Source of the DNA: Agarophyton chilense
Taxonomy: Eukaryota > Rhodophyta > Florideophyceae > Gracilariales > Gracilariaceae
Reading direction: 5' to 3'
Assembly (NCBI GenBank): GCA_030374765.1
Contig: JARGXX010000129.1
Coordinates: forward strand, 744,001 to 808,000
DNA: 64,000 nt
This document shows, piece after piece, positions 11,260 to 24,773 of the stretch. The notes beneath the pieces are model-generated. The model was not told the DNA's origin. It searched no databases and saw only the letters and a list, made by a program, of their open reading frames with translations. Made by a program: the position numbers and the translations under genes. The first letter of the stretch is position 1. Each line of letters opens with the position of its first letter.

Positions 11260-13231
11260 GCAACAATGTCGAAAGAATCTCGATATAATGTGTTGAGTGG
11301 CGTAGATGTCGCTGTAGACTTGGTAGCGGTGGTAATGGGTGCTGCAGTGTCTACGTTGAAAAGTCCAGAGCGGACCTTGCGGTGCTGTTTTGACATAGAA
11401 AAGATTGAGATCATTTTGTGATGGATCGGAGAGGGAACTCCAATTTGCAGGTCTTTAAACTCCATTTCTTAATGGAAGAGACCGCGAGAAATCGAAGGAA
11501 CTAGATGTCGAAGAGTGAACTTAAAAAAATTAAAAAAGATGTATTCAATGTTTTGGACAAATGTTCAAAACAAACCGTATGTTTTGTTTTAGCAAACTGT
11601 TCAATATATACTACGGAAAAGCCAATTTTCAGGGAACTATGCAAGAGACACATAGAACCCAGTTTATGGAAGAGTCCGACCGCATCATATGTGCATTGAA
11701 TGATGAAATCGAGATACTTTCGTACACGAAAGAAAACTGTGAGGCTCAGAAAGTCCTCGTCGCAAAGCTTCAAATCGCTGTGGCCACCACGACACACTCT
11801 GAAACTCGTTCTAAAGTACCCAAAGAATAGAATAGTGGATGAGAATAAGAGAGCGACTATACCAGGTCACGATGAAGAAATACAGTCAGTGAAGAAAGTT
11901 CAAAGAAAAAGAAGAACCCCAAGCACAGAAGTAGTCAAGAAGACAATGTTCGAATAGTCTCATATAAAAAACTGTCAAAGATTATGTAAAGAAAAATGCA
12001 GCACGACAAAAAAAAGCCCAAGGTTTTAAAGGAACGTAAAACATTTCTGTTTCGACGATCGGCCCAGAATTTGTCATCCATTGCACCCAAATGCAAATAA
12101 AAGGGTTCGGAATATCCGAAAAGAATACGATTCTAAGAAAGGAGAAGAGAAGAGTCGCAACGTTGGCTTGAAATCAAAGTTTGTCAGGAACACAGCCTCA
12201 TATCTTTCTACTTCATGTTTACGTCCTCATTCGGTCACTTCTTTATCGAGCTATCACTTTTCACCTTCCGAGACATTTGACATTCATTGGCGCAGTCTTA
12301 ATTCGCCACTAACCTATAAATGAAAAGATTGTAAGAGGCGTATGCATAACTTATGCTGTGAGTGTGTTATTAAAAAAGATGCCATCGAAGGGATTTTCTT
12401 TTATGAGATCTTTTGTACTGTCCAAAGCGTGCGTAACTCAATTTCGTAAGCTATCTCAAACGAGCTTTGTGAAACCAGCCCAAATAAAGAAGCAGTCGAA
12501 GATACAATTGAAACTCGATATGTCGCTTGCAAGAGAAGAGGTTATCAGTGTAGACTGTGTTGGTCTCATCTTACGATATAATCATTCTACAAGTCATTGC
12601 AGTGTATTGAAATTGCGTTTGTGTTCTTAAAAAAAATACTGCGTGTTTAAACAAAGCTCTTCAGATGCTTTGTTGCCTTTGTTGAATAACAGGCGTTACC
12701 AAACTTTTCATAGAATGTCCGGGCTTTCTTTGAACCATAGTCAGTGTTTCATTCTCTCCCATTTCGTAAACGAAAAGACGAAGAGGTACCTCAGGACCTT
12801 ACCGATCAGCCTGTTATCTTCCACAAATTAGACAATGGGCACCAATCTCCTACTTTTGGTATTACCAACATATCAAAAGAAGCATTTAGGCCATCTGCTT
12901 AGTGCCACAATACGTAGTAGGACAGTGAATCATTCATTGAATCATCTTATGAAGATCAGGTTGCCTCTGTAAGTGAAAACGAATATTCCAATTCGATGGA
13001 GACTAGAATTGTGGAAGGTTGCTCCCTTTCTAAATCTAAAGAGAGCATGGAAGACATAAAGAAAAACACATGTTTTTCCGTCTCTAAGCCAGGATAAGAG
13101 CCCTATACACACCGTTGTGAGAACTGAAACCAGAGGGAAAACATCACTTATGTGGTTGGGGCACATAGTGTCCCGTAGAACGATTTTGATATTGAGGAAA
13201 ACTAAGAGATTCTTTTGGAGGTTGACAAAGG
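11260..13231 (+). other. Unrecognised decayed sequence, possibly gag region of gypsy B
   Basis: Short + strand frames (11505-11699, 11561-11830, 11700-11957, 12081-12323, 12358-12630) encode Lys-rich peptides without a motif I know. They lie directly upstream of the protease of gypsy B on the same strand, so they may be its decayed gag. I see no LTR, no zinc knuckle and no terminal repeat. Confidence 0.3.
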
Positions 13232-16200
13232 TTGAAAGAACCATGTACTATTCGAAGTGTTTTTGTTGCCAGCCAGGTCGGTTCTGGACACTGTTCTGTG
13301 CCATGTACATTATTGATGGCATTGAAAAGGATATTGGAAGAGATACCAGTATTGATATTTAAAGATGATGGATGTAACACAAACGTTTTTTCAAATTCAT
13401 TTGTCTCGCTACACAGAGAGTTGATTGATATGTAGCCAACGAGTATGTTTATGAACCATTCGAAGGAAGATTCTGTGGAGATGAAAAAATCTATGGTTGC
13501 CGCTTCTATTCGGATCGGAGAGCACACGTACGCGTCACGATGGATCGTAGCTGAAGGTGAATACGACGTTCTACTTAGTACGCCTGATCATATGGAACAC
13601 AACTCGCATACAGATTTTCAGGCTCGAAGAATTACTTTTGATGGTTGAATTCTCAAGTCCAAATTCGTACCCAGAGATCATGAAATGCAAGTAGTGAATA
13701 TCGGTATCAAAGAGTTTCGCAGAACGATTCCTGGGAATAGAAATGGTGCCATGATACACCATTTCACTCTTATAGACGAATCCGAAAATACGGCCAAGAG
13801 GCAACCTAGAACAGAAAAAGCCTTACTTTTGGACCACCCCAACACTCATATGAAGGACTTTTTTCATGAGTTGGAGGACATTTTCCGTATTGACCTTCCA
13901 TTTGGACTGCCGCCAAGTTGGGAAGGTGACCTTACAATTGAAATCGATCCTAATTACCCTCCTCTCCATCGATTTATTTACCAACTCTCTCCAACAGAAC
14001 TACAGGCCGCCAATGATTACCTGGAGTCTCTTCTACGGAGTGGAAAGATAAAACATAGCAAATTAACTTATCTGTCACATTTCTTATTTGTCAAAGAGCC
14101 TGGGAGAGCTCTTCGTGGCGTAGTGGACTATCGAGCATTAAACCGAAAACAGAAGAACAATAATGCGCCAATACCTTTGTTCAATGGAATATTTGATCGG
14201 GTGAGACGTGCAAGGTACTTCTGCAAGCTAGATTTGAAAACAGGCTTCCACTAAATACGCATGAAGCTTTCCGATGTTGAGAAGACTGCTTTTCACATAT
14301 AATATGGGCAATTTGAATGCTTTGGGATTCCTAAAAGCTTTTCCAATGAACTTGCCACATTTCAGACGCTCATGAACAAAGTCATGTAAGATATTATTGA
14401 TGGTTTTCTTATTGTGTACATAGATGATCTTCGTATATACAGTGTGACGATAAAACTGCATTTGGAGAATGTTCGCTCGGTAAAACGACGACTATGTGAA
14501 CATAGAATATATGTATCTTTAAAGAAGGGTCAGTTTATGATGCAGGCAAAGGAATTTGTAGGGCTCATTATGGTGAATGAAGAGTTAAGCGTGAAACCTG
14601 AAAGAATTATAATTATGAGAAGGTGGCTAAAGCAGCACACACTGACGAAATTGCAAAGTTTTCTGGGGCTGGTATAATTGCTAATGCGCTTCATAAAGGA
14701 CTTTTTCAGAGCGTGCTACTCCGTTCACATCCCTAATATATAAGGAAAAGGGTATTAAGAATTGGAATGAGAATGCCCCGAAGGCTTTCAAAGAATCAAA
14801 GATTTAACTGATTTCGACACCAATTCTGCAACCAACTCCCTGGGAAAAGCCGTTACGGGTGCAGATCGGAGCTTCTAAAACCGCAATCAAAGCTACACTA
14901 TCACAGATTGATAATAATCATACGGGTCGTGTCATTGCTTAAATGTCCAGAAAGATGAGTGCTGCGGAACAGAACTACACTGCCAATAAGAGGAAACTAT
15001 TTGGCGTATTCTTCGCTTTACATGGTTTCCGATTCTCTCTGGAAGGTAACTTCTAAGATATTCTAACAGATAATCAGGTTTTGAAGAGTTTCTTGATGAA
15101 GAAGGAGGTTAATAAACGGGAAGCCCGGTGGCTTAAAGAACTGGCGTCATTCAACATCAGAGAAGTGTGCTTTCTACCAAGAAGAATTAATTCTCTTGGA
15201 GACGCTTTGTTCCGTATCCCGCATGGGCCAACAGTGTGCAACGTTTCGTGTGATGAATCTAAAGTGAGCGATATGAAAGACATCATTTTGGACTACAATT
15301 CGGATTAGATATTTGGGCCTATTTGCCATACTCTACAGGGAATACCACCAAAAATTGAGAAGCAAAGCACCAATGTGGAAAGTATACTTTCTTTTCTTTA
15401 GTCAAATAGTTGAAAACTGAAGTTTACTGGAAATTTTTGTTTTCGTAGTAAGGAACAGCGGGTTGTCCTAAAGTTGGAACACGACTCATAGGTTTGTGGC
15501 CTCTTTGCCTACACAAACATGCTGGGACTACTTTCCTCATTCAATTGGCGTCATTAATCGAAGAATGTTAGACTCTATTGTGCTCTATGTGCCACACTTT
15601 CTAGACAAAGAAGGACCACCACGGGCAACTTGTTGGGGAGCCTACACCACTACCGGTTTCAACTCGCTGGTGGAGGTTGATTAACACATGTTTTTTTGTA
15701 AACTTATCCATGGAAACAGAGGGACACGATTGTATCACTACCTGGGTTAATCGTTGATCACGCAGAATTCTATTTTGGACTTCGAAGCAAACAGATGATG
15801 AAATAGGTGTCGCTTCAATCATCTTCAATAACATTTTCCTGCAACATGTTCTACCGGATGCCATCATTTCAGGCAGAGATTCGAAGTTTGTGTCAAAGTT
15901 TTTGAAGAATCTTAAGAATCTGTCTGGAATCAAGTGGCAAATGTCAACAGCGCATCACCCACAGACCAATTGTGCATCAGATGTAACGAATCGTATGATA
16001 GAGAACTACATCAGATTTTTTTGCTGCTACGAACACAATAAAAAGGAAAAGTTTGCTTCTAGTGGCCGATTCTCTTCTTAATCTTCTGTGTCTGTCGATT
16101 TTGGATCGTCAGCGTTGAAGCTGATTTGGGCTGGAAACTAAATGCACCAATTGACTTTCTTAGTACTGCGCAGAATGACAAAGAGTCAATTGAAGAGTTA

Positions 16201-16330
16201 CGCATACAATTGACATCAACTTTAGAAGGTGTCCAGTTATGGCATCAACTTACAAAGCCAAACAATAGGCGGAGGATCCAGAAAGGTACATATCACAGTC
16301 GTATGGTATTGGTGATCGGCTTCTGTCGTT
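13232..16330 (+). pseudogene. Ty3/gypsy element B pol relic (PR-RT-RH-IN)
   Basis: The domain order is that of Ty3/gypsy. An aspartic protease has KDDGCNTNVFS near 13358-13400 and continues to about 13650. Reverse transcriptase (13685-14680) carries RALRGVVDYRALNRK, CKLDLKTGFH and the catalytic VYIDDLRIYS. RNase H (about 14840-15300) has SRKMSAAEQNY and LTDNQVLKSF. The integrase core is recognisable at 15890-16010 by TAHHPQTNCAS. At least ten stops or frameshifts interrupt it; a TAA right after KTGFH sits where Gln is usual. No LTRs could be paired, so it is older than element A. The lineage differs from both A and C. Confidence 0.8.
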
Positions 16331-18536
16331 AAGAAAACTATTTTAGGACAACAACTCAAGGGTGCAGTCGAAAAAAAAGTTTTCGAGCAGGTATTTTGGT
16401 TCTTTTTACTGTTACTGAATGTATCACGAAGAGCGCGTTACAATTGTCATTGCCTCCGTGTATTAATATTCATTACATTGTTAATGTTTCTTTCCCAAAG
16501 CCGTGTTAAGTCCAGACGGATTCGTTTATATCAAACCCATCACCAGCACCAGCGAAGTCTGTGGGGACTTTGGACTCTCAACCACTTTTCAGGGTACGTT
16601 AGATTCAATCGCCTCATAAATGATGTCTAGGATACCAGTTCTTTAATCTGGTAAATAATTCACCAACCCATGAAGCTGAATGGCAGCCTACTCGAGTTTT
16701 TAATGACAAAGATGGCACGGTTAGTAAGAAATTTCATGAATTCATGGTCACCTCTAATCTTCTTCAAAATCTACATTGATTATTTATGAGGACGTCAGTA
16801 AGTACGTTTGGAGTTGGCAATTGTGGAACTTACGTTGGAGGATGAGCCTACAGGAAGTGGAGTCGATATTTAAAACGCATCAAAAAGAGTGCACAAATGC
16901 AAACTTCGTCTCCTGATGGCTTGTGTGTAGGTGTACTAACGCAGGAAGTTGCATGGCAGATGTTGAATCTTATATGTTTCTATGAGCTTACTTCGAAGTT
17001 GTATTATCTATCCATTTCAGGAGAGGACTGATGCCCACTGGCGGCTGGATTCAGAACAGAAGTTGTGCCGAAACCAGGCCCCACCTTTTAAATATAGAGT
17101 TCTCTGACAGACCTTCTCTCAATATTGTCAAGACATCGAACTGTTATCCATAAGAGAAGTACTTCCTTCATTGCCTTTGTCTCAATATACGAGATACGGT
17201 ACACATCTGGACGTGAAGGCTAAGCTCCAGAACAGGCTGAAAAATGCCAGTGTAGTATGGGAAGAATATTTAATTGTTGAGGAACCTGACGCAAGAAGTT
17301 CAGATGTAGCACAAAGAAAGAACATAAATAAAAGAGCAATGGGTTTTGTCTTTATATAGTTACGATTTGGGGTAACTTTGGGGTTTGGTATATAAATTGA
17401 TTTCCGCTTTGTATAGTCATGAAGTTCTACACAAAAATTCCATTTAAAAAATAATCATATGTTCTCCACATCTATCTAGCTCGAATACGTCCTGATCGAC
17501 ATGCTTACGAGCGAAATGCTTGGACCATATGATCATACCTAAACGCCTATTTCATGAATTGTGCCCCTGTAGCACGGTATTCATATATATTACCGTGTTC
17601 GGTTCCCCGACTCATTCGTTGCATGTATTCTTTCATTTGTTCTGAAGATAATAATATTCATTGCTTGCACGCCCACTGGACACATAACTCTCCCATCTCT
17701 GGGCCATCTTTAGCTGTGCTACACTCAAGCTGATATCTCATTCAATCAGTGCAGGAAAGAACCATTTTTTCGGTTTTCCCAGTAGTATCCTGTCCTGTGG
17801 TTTCCTCGGTCATTGCAATTTCGTAAAAAATATGCATCACAATCCAATTGTTTAAATCATCCAATTTGCGTAGGATTAAAGAGTAAGGATTTATTGTATG
17901 CAATCCCTTCAGAGCGTGCATATGGGAATACCAGTCTCCAATTTGGTGCCGAATGCACTCACACCACAGCTTGCACTCGGGTACATCTCTAGGATATGAT
18001 GTAGGGCGCCAGTGTGCAAAAATATTGTACTGCACATATAATAGAATATCGACGTAAATTTATGTTGTTGTTGTACATTAGTAGACTGCAGTGGAAAGAG
18101 AGGGATATTTTGAGGGTTTTAAGGGGAGATTGTAGTTGTCAGCGTTAAGGAAGTGGATGTTTGTCTGTTACGTTTGATGAACTGAAGCACGGAGCATATA
18201 CGTTTTTAAACGTTCAAAACGTGCTTGCCTGTTGTAAATGTTTTATTCGTTAAAGTTGGGAGGTGTTTACAACCCAGTAGGAGACAAGTACTAGATGTGC
18301 TCTCATGAGGAGCAGCCCAGAATAGGGAAAAGGAAAGAGGTCAAAGGAAGACGACAGAAAGAAAGGGTGTATTAGGTAGAGAGTGCGAATGATTAAGTGA
18401 TCATGATCAATACATGTGTAACAGGCAGATGCAAAGGTAAAAAGATGTAATGTGATAAGATGAATGTGTAAAGGTCTATACGAATACGTAAAGACTGGAT
18501 GTATGTATCGCAACTGTTCCAGAAAATAGTATTGTT
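16331..18536. other. No recognisable gene; includes two short ORFs
   Basis: Directly downstream of gypsy B lies A/T-rich sequence full of stops. A + frame at 17171-17359 (62 codons) and a minus frame at 17742-18035 (97 codons, with HWRPTSYPRDVPECKLWC) resemble nothing I recognise. The downstream LTR of gypsy B would be expected here, but I could not find a repeat of any upstream sequence. Confidence 0.4.
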
Positions 18537-19560
18537 ATGCTTTCTGACGCTGCCTCGATGACGACGATTTTTATAACTAAATCGAAGATCGCTAACTTCC
18601 AGAAACTTGATCCCACATACATGGAACTAGACGTTGGTGTCTTTTTAAAAAGACCTTTTCAACACTTTTTGATGCTAATGGTCGCCTTGGTGAACATCCA
18701 ATTGGCGCTAGCTCAGAACGTTGTTGCTGCAGGCGGTACAGCGCTTCAAAGAGACCTTTCGAGATGGAGAAGGGCGGCAAATCTTCTCACGTCGAGTACC
18801 GACGCGGAATATATACCGGGCACCCGGGGTCGCTAGGTGGTTTGGGAGAAGGTGAAGAGTGGGTGTTGGATGTTACTTTTTTGGTGGCGATGACGGATTT
18901 CCCACCCGATTCGGAGCATCGCACAGTTGAGTATTCGCTAGATGAAGTGGCAAACTTTGGCACTATATGCAAAACAGACAGAAGTCAGTACTTGCACACA
19001 ATATCAAACCAGCAGTGAGAGTGACTTTCTCTTGAAAGAATGCCTAATGGCCGTGGGGTCTGATATCTGCGGTGTATCAAGCGGTTCTGTTATCCAATGG
19101 AGATGCTAAAGAGTCCCACGTGAGTGACGGGTTCGCAGAATGAATCAGGCCACCTGCGGAAGAAAGCGGACCCATCCCCCAAGTAAAGAAAGAAAGGGGC
19201 GAAAGGATGATGGTAAAAAGAAACAGACTGTGCTAGGAGATGGTTTGGTTGCCAAAGAATAGCAGGGGGTTGAGCCGCTTTAGTCGAGCTGAATTGACCA
19301 AACTTTCCCGGAACCGACCAGGGCCGCCTTTATATTGACAATTTGAATTTAGTCGGGTGCGAAAAATCGTGCGGTCTTCCGACAGAAACCGGCCAGCCTG
19401 TCTCGAACTGCACGCTTTACTCGACGCTGAGCGAATTTGCATTGTGTGCTGACTTTGTGGTTCTAAAGAATTTTTGTTTCTACAGTGCTATTTTCAATAA
19501 TAGTTTGATTAGTATATTAGTTCCCAGTTAAATATGTAGATTTTCGGTGGATGTCCTTCA
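18537..19560 (+). other. Two overlapping short ORFs, unrecognised
   Basis: Frames at 18537-18836 (99 codons, with one hydrophobic stretch FLMLMVALVNIQLALA) and 18764-19018 (84 codons) overlap. I know no family for either. The rest of the interval holds no coding signal. They may be chance ORFs. Confidence 0.2.
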
Positions 19561-19790
19561 GATCTGCATGAGTTGTCTCTTTTAGCGTGACTTTTAGATG
19601 TCTGTGAGATGCACGAAATATGTTCATTCGATGTAAACTAGATAGACGTAAAAGATGTACAACAGGTACGCTGTAGATATTCGTCCGATGTACACTAGAC
19701 ATGCACTAATATGTTCGGCGGGTGTCCCGTAATTATACGAGTTCAAAGGTTCTTGGATGGCCGAAAGATACTTAAAAGATGTACGGTAGA
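19560..19790. repeat. Cluster of GATGTAC-type short repeats
   Basis: CGATGTAAACTAGA (19629), AGATGTACAAC (19650), CGATGTACACTAGAC (19687) and AGATGTACGGTAG (19776) recur at irregular spacing on the + strand. The cluster lies downstream of the minus-strand transposase fragment at 20113-20814, where a CACTA-like element would keep its subterminal transposase-binding repeats. Confidence 0.4.
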
Positions 19791-20112
19791 TTTCAGAATA
19801 CAACCTATAAAATTTTAGTAGAAATCTGGGAAAGTGCCAATAAGATGTTGCCATTTGTAGTGCACAGTATGGGAGGGATTCTTAATGGATGTGCAAAAAT
19901 ATGGCAACAAAAGCATAAAAAGATGCGATATCATTGGTTCCCAATTTCCATTGGCATGCTTTAGATGATACCAAGTGTTCCACTAGTTGTTGCCGGTTGA
20001 CGGCAGATATTTTGAATTACGATCGCTGATACAAATTTGAATTGCTCAAATCTATTTTGAAGCCCACCACTCACGTGCAATACGACTCCACGAGCTTCTT
20101 TCCCTCATCGAC

Positions 20113-20814
20113 TCAGATGTCTTCGCTGGTAATAGTACCTTCCACAGTCACAGTCTCCATTTTCGTTATTACTCTTCGCAACGGGTCCAGAAACCAACGA
20201 CGGTCGTTATGATCTAAAACCCCAATCAACCCTTCGCATACACGCAACTTTCTCGACTGTACGACGTTTGTCACGAATCCTCTCCTTGGCAACTGCGAAA
20301 GCCACGCCGACGAAACGCCAGAAAATTGGTTCATTCGCATGCCATATTGTTAGTCAATGCCAGCAAAATGGAAACGTTTTGTGTGTAGTAACTGCTCATC
20401 GGGGCACCGATACACGACTTCAAATTTCCACAATTCATCTATGCATCCATGGTATACTGAAGACCGTAAGGGCTTTGTGAACGAAGAGGAATTGGAACTG
20501 AAAGAAGTTTCAACATTGAATTGACCCGCAATCCAACAGTTACGCCTGACTTTGTACGGTCCTCGCTGTTCTCGAGTTCGAACTTCGGTAGCGGTTTCCA
20601 ATCTTAGCTCCTCCCCAGAAAGGCAACTGGATACGCTAGAAATGTCCAGGTAATACACCTTCCATTTTGGAGTGCACTGGGATATCCTGGTGATGCCCGT
20701 CAGATGGTGAAATAAGTTTTTTGAAAGAAGTTGACAACGTTTGGATGCACAGAAGATGACCCAAACACTGTCTGTGTGCGTTTGCAGATTGATTTCATGC
20801 AGAGATGATAACAC
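20113..20814 (-). pseudogene. CACTA-like transposase, C-terminal fragment (copy 3)
   Basis: The segment VYHGCIDELWKFEVVYRCP matches VYYGCVDELWDLEVNYRVP of the transposase at 26254. Upstream, LETATEVRTREQ...RRNCWIAGQF corresponds to LESFAEFKCRSSQ...RHRFWVAAHF. Downstream, RRGFVTNVVQ...RRWFLDPLRRVI corresponds to RRGTVRDTIT...GRWTFYDPMYHKI, after a frame change near 20340. Only the C-terminal domain is present; the N-terminal and catalytic parts are absent or unrecognisable. It shows that the conserved C-terminal block spans about 150 residues. No partner gene is visible nearby. Confidence 0.65.
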
Positions 20815-21214
20815 TACATACTTTGTTTTACTGTTTATCGGTGGTTGGATGCTCAGATGATAGCTTGTTTGATTGCTTGCAATCCTACCCCCAGTCGGCT
20901 AGTCGTACCTAGGAAGTTGTTTTCGCACACGTCAAACCTCAATCTCACCGTTTCCAGATTTCCGCCGCAACATCACTCTCCATTTTCGATTCTTCCTCAG
21001 TCACAGTTTTAGAATCGCCTACAGTCTCCGGCTCCTAACAACGTCTCTGACTTGGGCATTTTAAGTTCGTGCGAATCAACAACGGGTAGTTTAGGTCAAA
21101 GTCATACACTGGTATGATTTTCATTATCAATTTGCTTGTGGTGCTTCTGAGCTCTTCATTGAAATTAGCTTTGATTCTAAAACTGTTATTTTTCGTTCGT
21201 GGGCCCAGTTTAAT

Positions 21215-21880
21215 GTGTCTGGTACCAATGCATACTTCAATGTTGGACTACCGAGAAGTTCTTACACTCTAGAACCTGAGATAGTTTTATTCATGACAAA
21301 GAAGTCTATATCGTTTTCCAGATTTTCTATTGACCAGGCTGCGCTTATCGCGAACAAAGAACTGCTCCCATGCGACAGCAATGCCGAATCTAATGACCTT
21401 GTTTTGTCGCAAACGTTGGGTTGGGTGCTTTTTGGGAGTTCTGGTATTCTTGGTGAATAAAAGTAACCGTCTCCTGCCGGTTGTAGCTTAGCCTCACTCA
21501 GGATTTTTTCTGATTCATAAAGCAAAATACTCGTCGAAGGAGGCTTGTGGATCGTAGAAAATGTAGAACGTGTCATTGTTCCGCGTCCTTCAGATGACGA
21601 AGTTCACCGTCTCCGTGGAATTTGGTTGGCTTGCAGTGGATCTGCTACCATTGGCAAGCCCTTTACTATCGAGAGATGCAGTCAGTGGCACGGATTTCGT
21701 CTCAGACGGTCTTTAGACTTTTTCTACTGGCCGTCTTACTCTGGCACAGGAGCTCCTGTAGTTTCGAATGCAACCCTCGAAGGCAGACCGGTACATACGA
21801 TTTTTATTCCACCCTCTGACCCATGGTTATGGGAGCCTGGGTTGAAGTTTGAAGTATACCGGATTATTTCCATGTACTGA
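21215..21880 (+). other. Unrecognised ORFs (weak BEL/Pao-like flavour)
   Basis: Two + frames, 21215-21460 and 21545-21880. The first ends with SQTLGWVLFGSSG, which recalls the conserved 'GWVL.G' that follows the protease in BEL/Pao elements. The second has DDEVHRLRGIW, but I see no RT or integrase anywhere near it. The resemblance is short and could be chance. Confidence 0.2.
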
Positions 21881-24773
21881 GATACTTGACGTAACGATCT
21901 CGGGAGAAGTAGGGAGCGATTTCTCGCTTCGAGAAGAGCAGGATCTCTCACATTTGAAGGAACCGTTACTGTGGTGGAGGAATATGGACTTCTGTCACTA
22001 TGCCCGGCAGGTGTGGTTCTTTCCCTTTTATGGAAAGCGGTACAACTCCTCTTTAGATCAATTACAAGTTGCGACGGTAGCTCTTGAGACATGGTACCTA
22101 GGCTGGTAGACAGCGAACTGAGTCGTCCTCAATTCCTGAACTCAAGTCGTTATGGTATTGTACTATGGGTGGCGAAGTCTGAAGAAGAAAAAGTACATCT
22201 CGGTGCTGTACGTGAAAGAACCAATTAAACCCCAAAGAAGTTGAAGTTTGCTCACGGAATGACTACAGTGCGAGATAGAGGTAAAACCTCCTTCTCAGCC
22301 TCTTGTAACATGTCCGGTCACTCATCATCTGCGTTAAACGAATGAACGGGCCAGACTGAAATGTAATTTGCATCATCGCAATCAAACTTGACTCGTCAGA
22401 CTGAACTTCTTACGACATGGATGCTTATGTTACGTTAATTAATTAAAGCTAGCGAAGCTCGTCTTGAGGATGATGCAATACTTGGCGCTGTTTAGAAACC
22501 ACTGACGACAGACTATGGTACCATTGTATCATTTTTTGTTACAAGGAATTCCTTGCATTCCTTTATAAGAAAGAACATTTCCTCAAGAAGTTGTATGTTT
22601 CTAGGGGTCGGCTCACTCTGCCAAGGCAGATACATATCACAGAGAGAATTCTTTCTCGGACCCATGTGGTTTTCGATATGTATTGAATATGGCATGAACT
22701 ATTGAAGGCGGAACTATCTGCATAGAAATTCGATCGAACCAAACAGAATCGACCTTTAGCTTCAGTTGCTGTCGCTTGATTTGAGAACAAGCGCAAGTCT
22801 ATCTAGTCGAGCTTGATAATCAACTGTTTTCTTCTGCAAAATTTCCAACTCCATTTCATTTCACTTCAAAATCTCTCGGAGCCGCTCAACTGTTTCCTAG
22901 TTAAGGTACCGGGTACCAAGGTACTAAAAGATAGACGTAAGGTTGCTGTGTAGATAATCGTAACGCCGTTGAAACCGAGTACTTCTGATTGACTCTTACC
23001 GTGCCATGCTTTTGAATCACAGGTACCAAGCTCGGATTGGGTGGCTGCAATAGGACAGACTTGGGTTTGAATCCAGTAAAAGAATCGATGAGCAGGGCAC
23101 CCGAATTCTGTCAATCCCAACCGGAAGCCGCGCGCGCACTTTGCTTAAGAACGCAGTATCTTTCTGGTGGTCGCCATCTTTGAAAGAATACTTGTCATCG
23201 CTGCTGTTGTATCGACCCTCCGTTTTGGGCGATGCGTTCCCAGAGTGCACACCTGGATTCATGACTCATGAGATCATAACAGTTCTTCACTGCGGTGACA
23301 CCATGGCCTGTTGCAGTTCAGATCTTACTACAGCAGTGGCGGGATCTTTCTTCAGGAGGTAGACGGGAACCAATCTGAGGTATCCCACGGCTTGAATGCC
23401 CTCCACCGCTAAGCCCTCCACGTCACTCTTTCACTCAGCGCAGTCTCTCGGGACGGTGCATGCCAGGTCTAGCCACGCACCTCTGCGGCAGGAAGAGCTG
23501 TTCTTGACGCCGCTTGACCACAGGCTGCACTTTGAAAAATGAGAATTATGGAAAGCAGTAGGACGTGTTTGTACCAACCTGTCGCCCTTTCATCATCATT
23601 TATGATCCAGGCTTTTTCGCACGTAGTTCATTAGTCTGCATGTCTTCACCCAAACGTTGCAGGCGGTCGCTGTGGAGGTGCTGGTTTAGAAGGAGGCGTC
23701 GTAGATTTAAGACAATTCATGACTCAGCGTTCATATCATCTGGTAGATGACGATAATTTCACACTACGCTTATTTATTCTTGCATTATTGACGCATGAAC
23801 TAGCTTCATGAACTCATAACATTATGACATGACTGGAGGAGAAGGGGGACACTAATATACGAAATTTCGATCAAAAGATTGGACGGGGAGGGGACACGAA
23901 CGACTAAAATTTCGTGTCATGAATTTGAAGGATGACATGATTCGCAACAATCATACGTGAACAGTGGCGCATGCGGAGATACGCACCGTATTTCATGTGA
24001 TTCCTGTTCCATGAAACTGTCCGCCTTGAACGGTCGGTTATCATTAATCACGAGGGAAGCGATACACACACATGCTTTCGCTAATCTGTCCCACACCTGT
24101 AGTTTTTATCGAGACCCCATGCAACTAGCTAGTGCTCCACCAGGTCAAAACCAAAAGCTTCACCTCTGTGCTTCTGTGAAAGCATAAACGTAGCTATGGA
24201 TCGGTATCTGAAGACCAGGAGAGAGATCGACCTATACCCTGCACTTCCTTAGAATACCATATCGTGCCGCTGTTTTCAAGTAAGGACTTTTCTCATGCTG
24301 TTAGTCGGAAACTGCGAGAAAGCGCTTCAAGGTAGGCAGAACTTTCAAAATCAGGCTGTCCTTTGTTCCTTCTTCTCTTCATGGTCCATCATTTCTCGCA
24401 AGCCATGGACTGTTTTACTTGCCCCTCGGATCACGTCAGGTCGCGAGTACGAGACTACTACACCGGCAGATGCTAAGGTTTCGGTAAGGTCTGAGAATCA
24501 TTCATCAATACGTTTGTGCATGTGCAATGTGCTCAATGGCCATTAGCTATCTTCTAACCTTGTCTTCACCTCTCAGTTTTGACGTTTCTTGGTTCAGCAT
24601 CCATTGTCACAAATCCTACATGTGCGTGCCAGATTGAGACGCATAAGCAGATATCAAAGTTTACAAATCTAACAAACAAGACAAGTAGCCTTAGGTTGAA
24701 CCAATACTGGTTCAACAGAAATAATGAGAAGAACCAGAGGTCACTCACATCAGGGTTTGTTCGGTGTACCTCC
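21881..24773. other. No recognisable gene
   Basis: Only short, stop-interrupted frames are present. Between 23780 and 23950 there is a small cluster of CATGA words and a perfect palindrome CGAAATTTCG (23860-23869) with a second AAATTTCG nearby, possibly a transposon terminus. A GC-richer patch lies at 23370-23530. Nothing can be named. Confidence 0.4.

Noticed and set aside
21215..21880. BEL/Pao retrotransposon protease region.
   Set aside because: Only the short GWVLFG wording fits; there is no RT, RNase H or integrase nearby. Kept as unrecognised.
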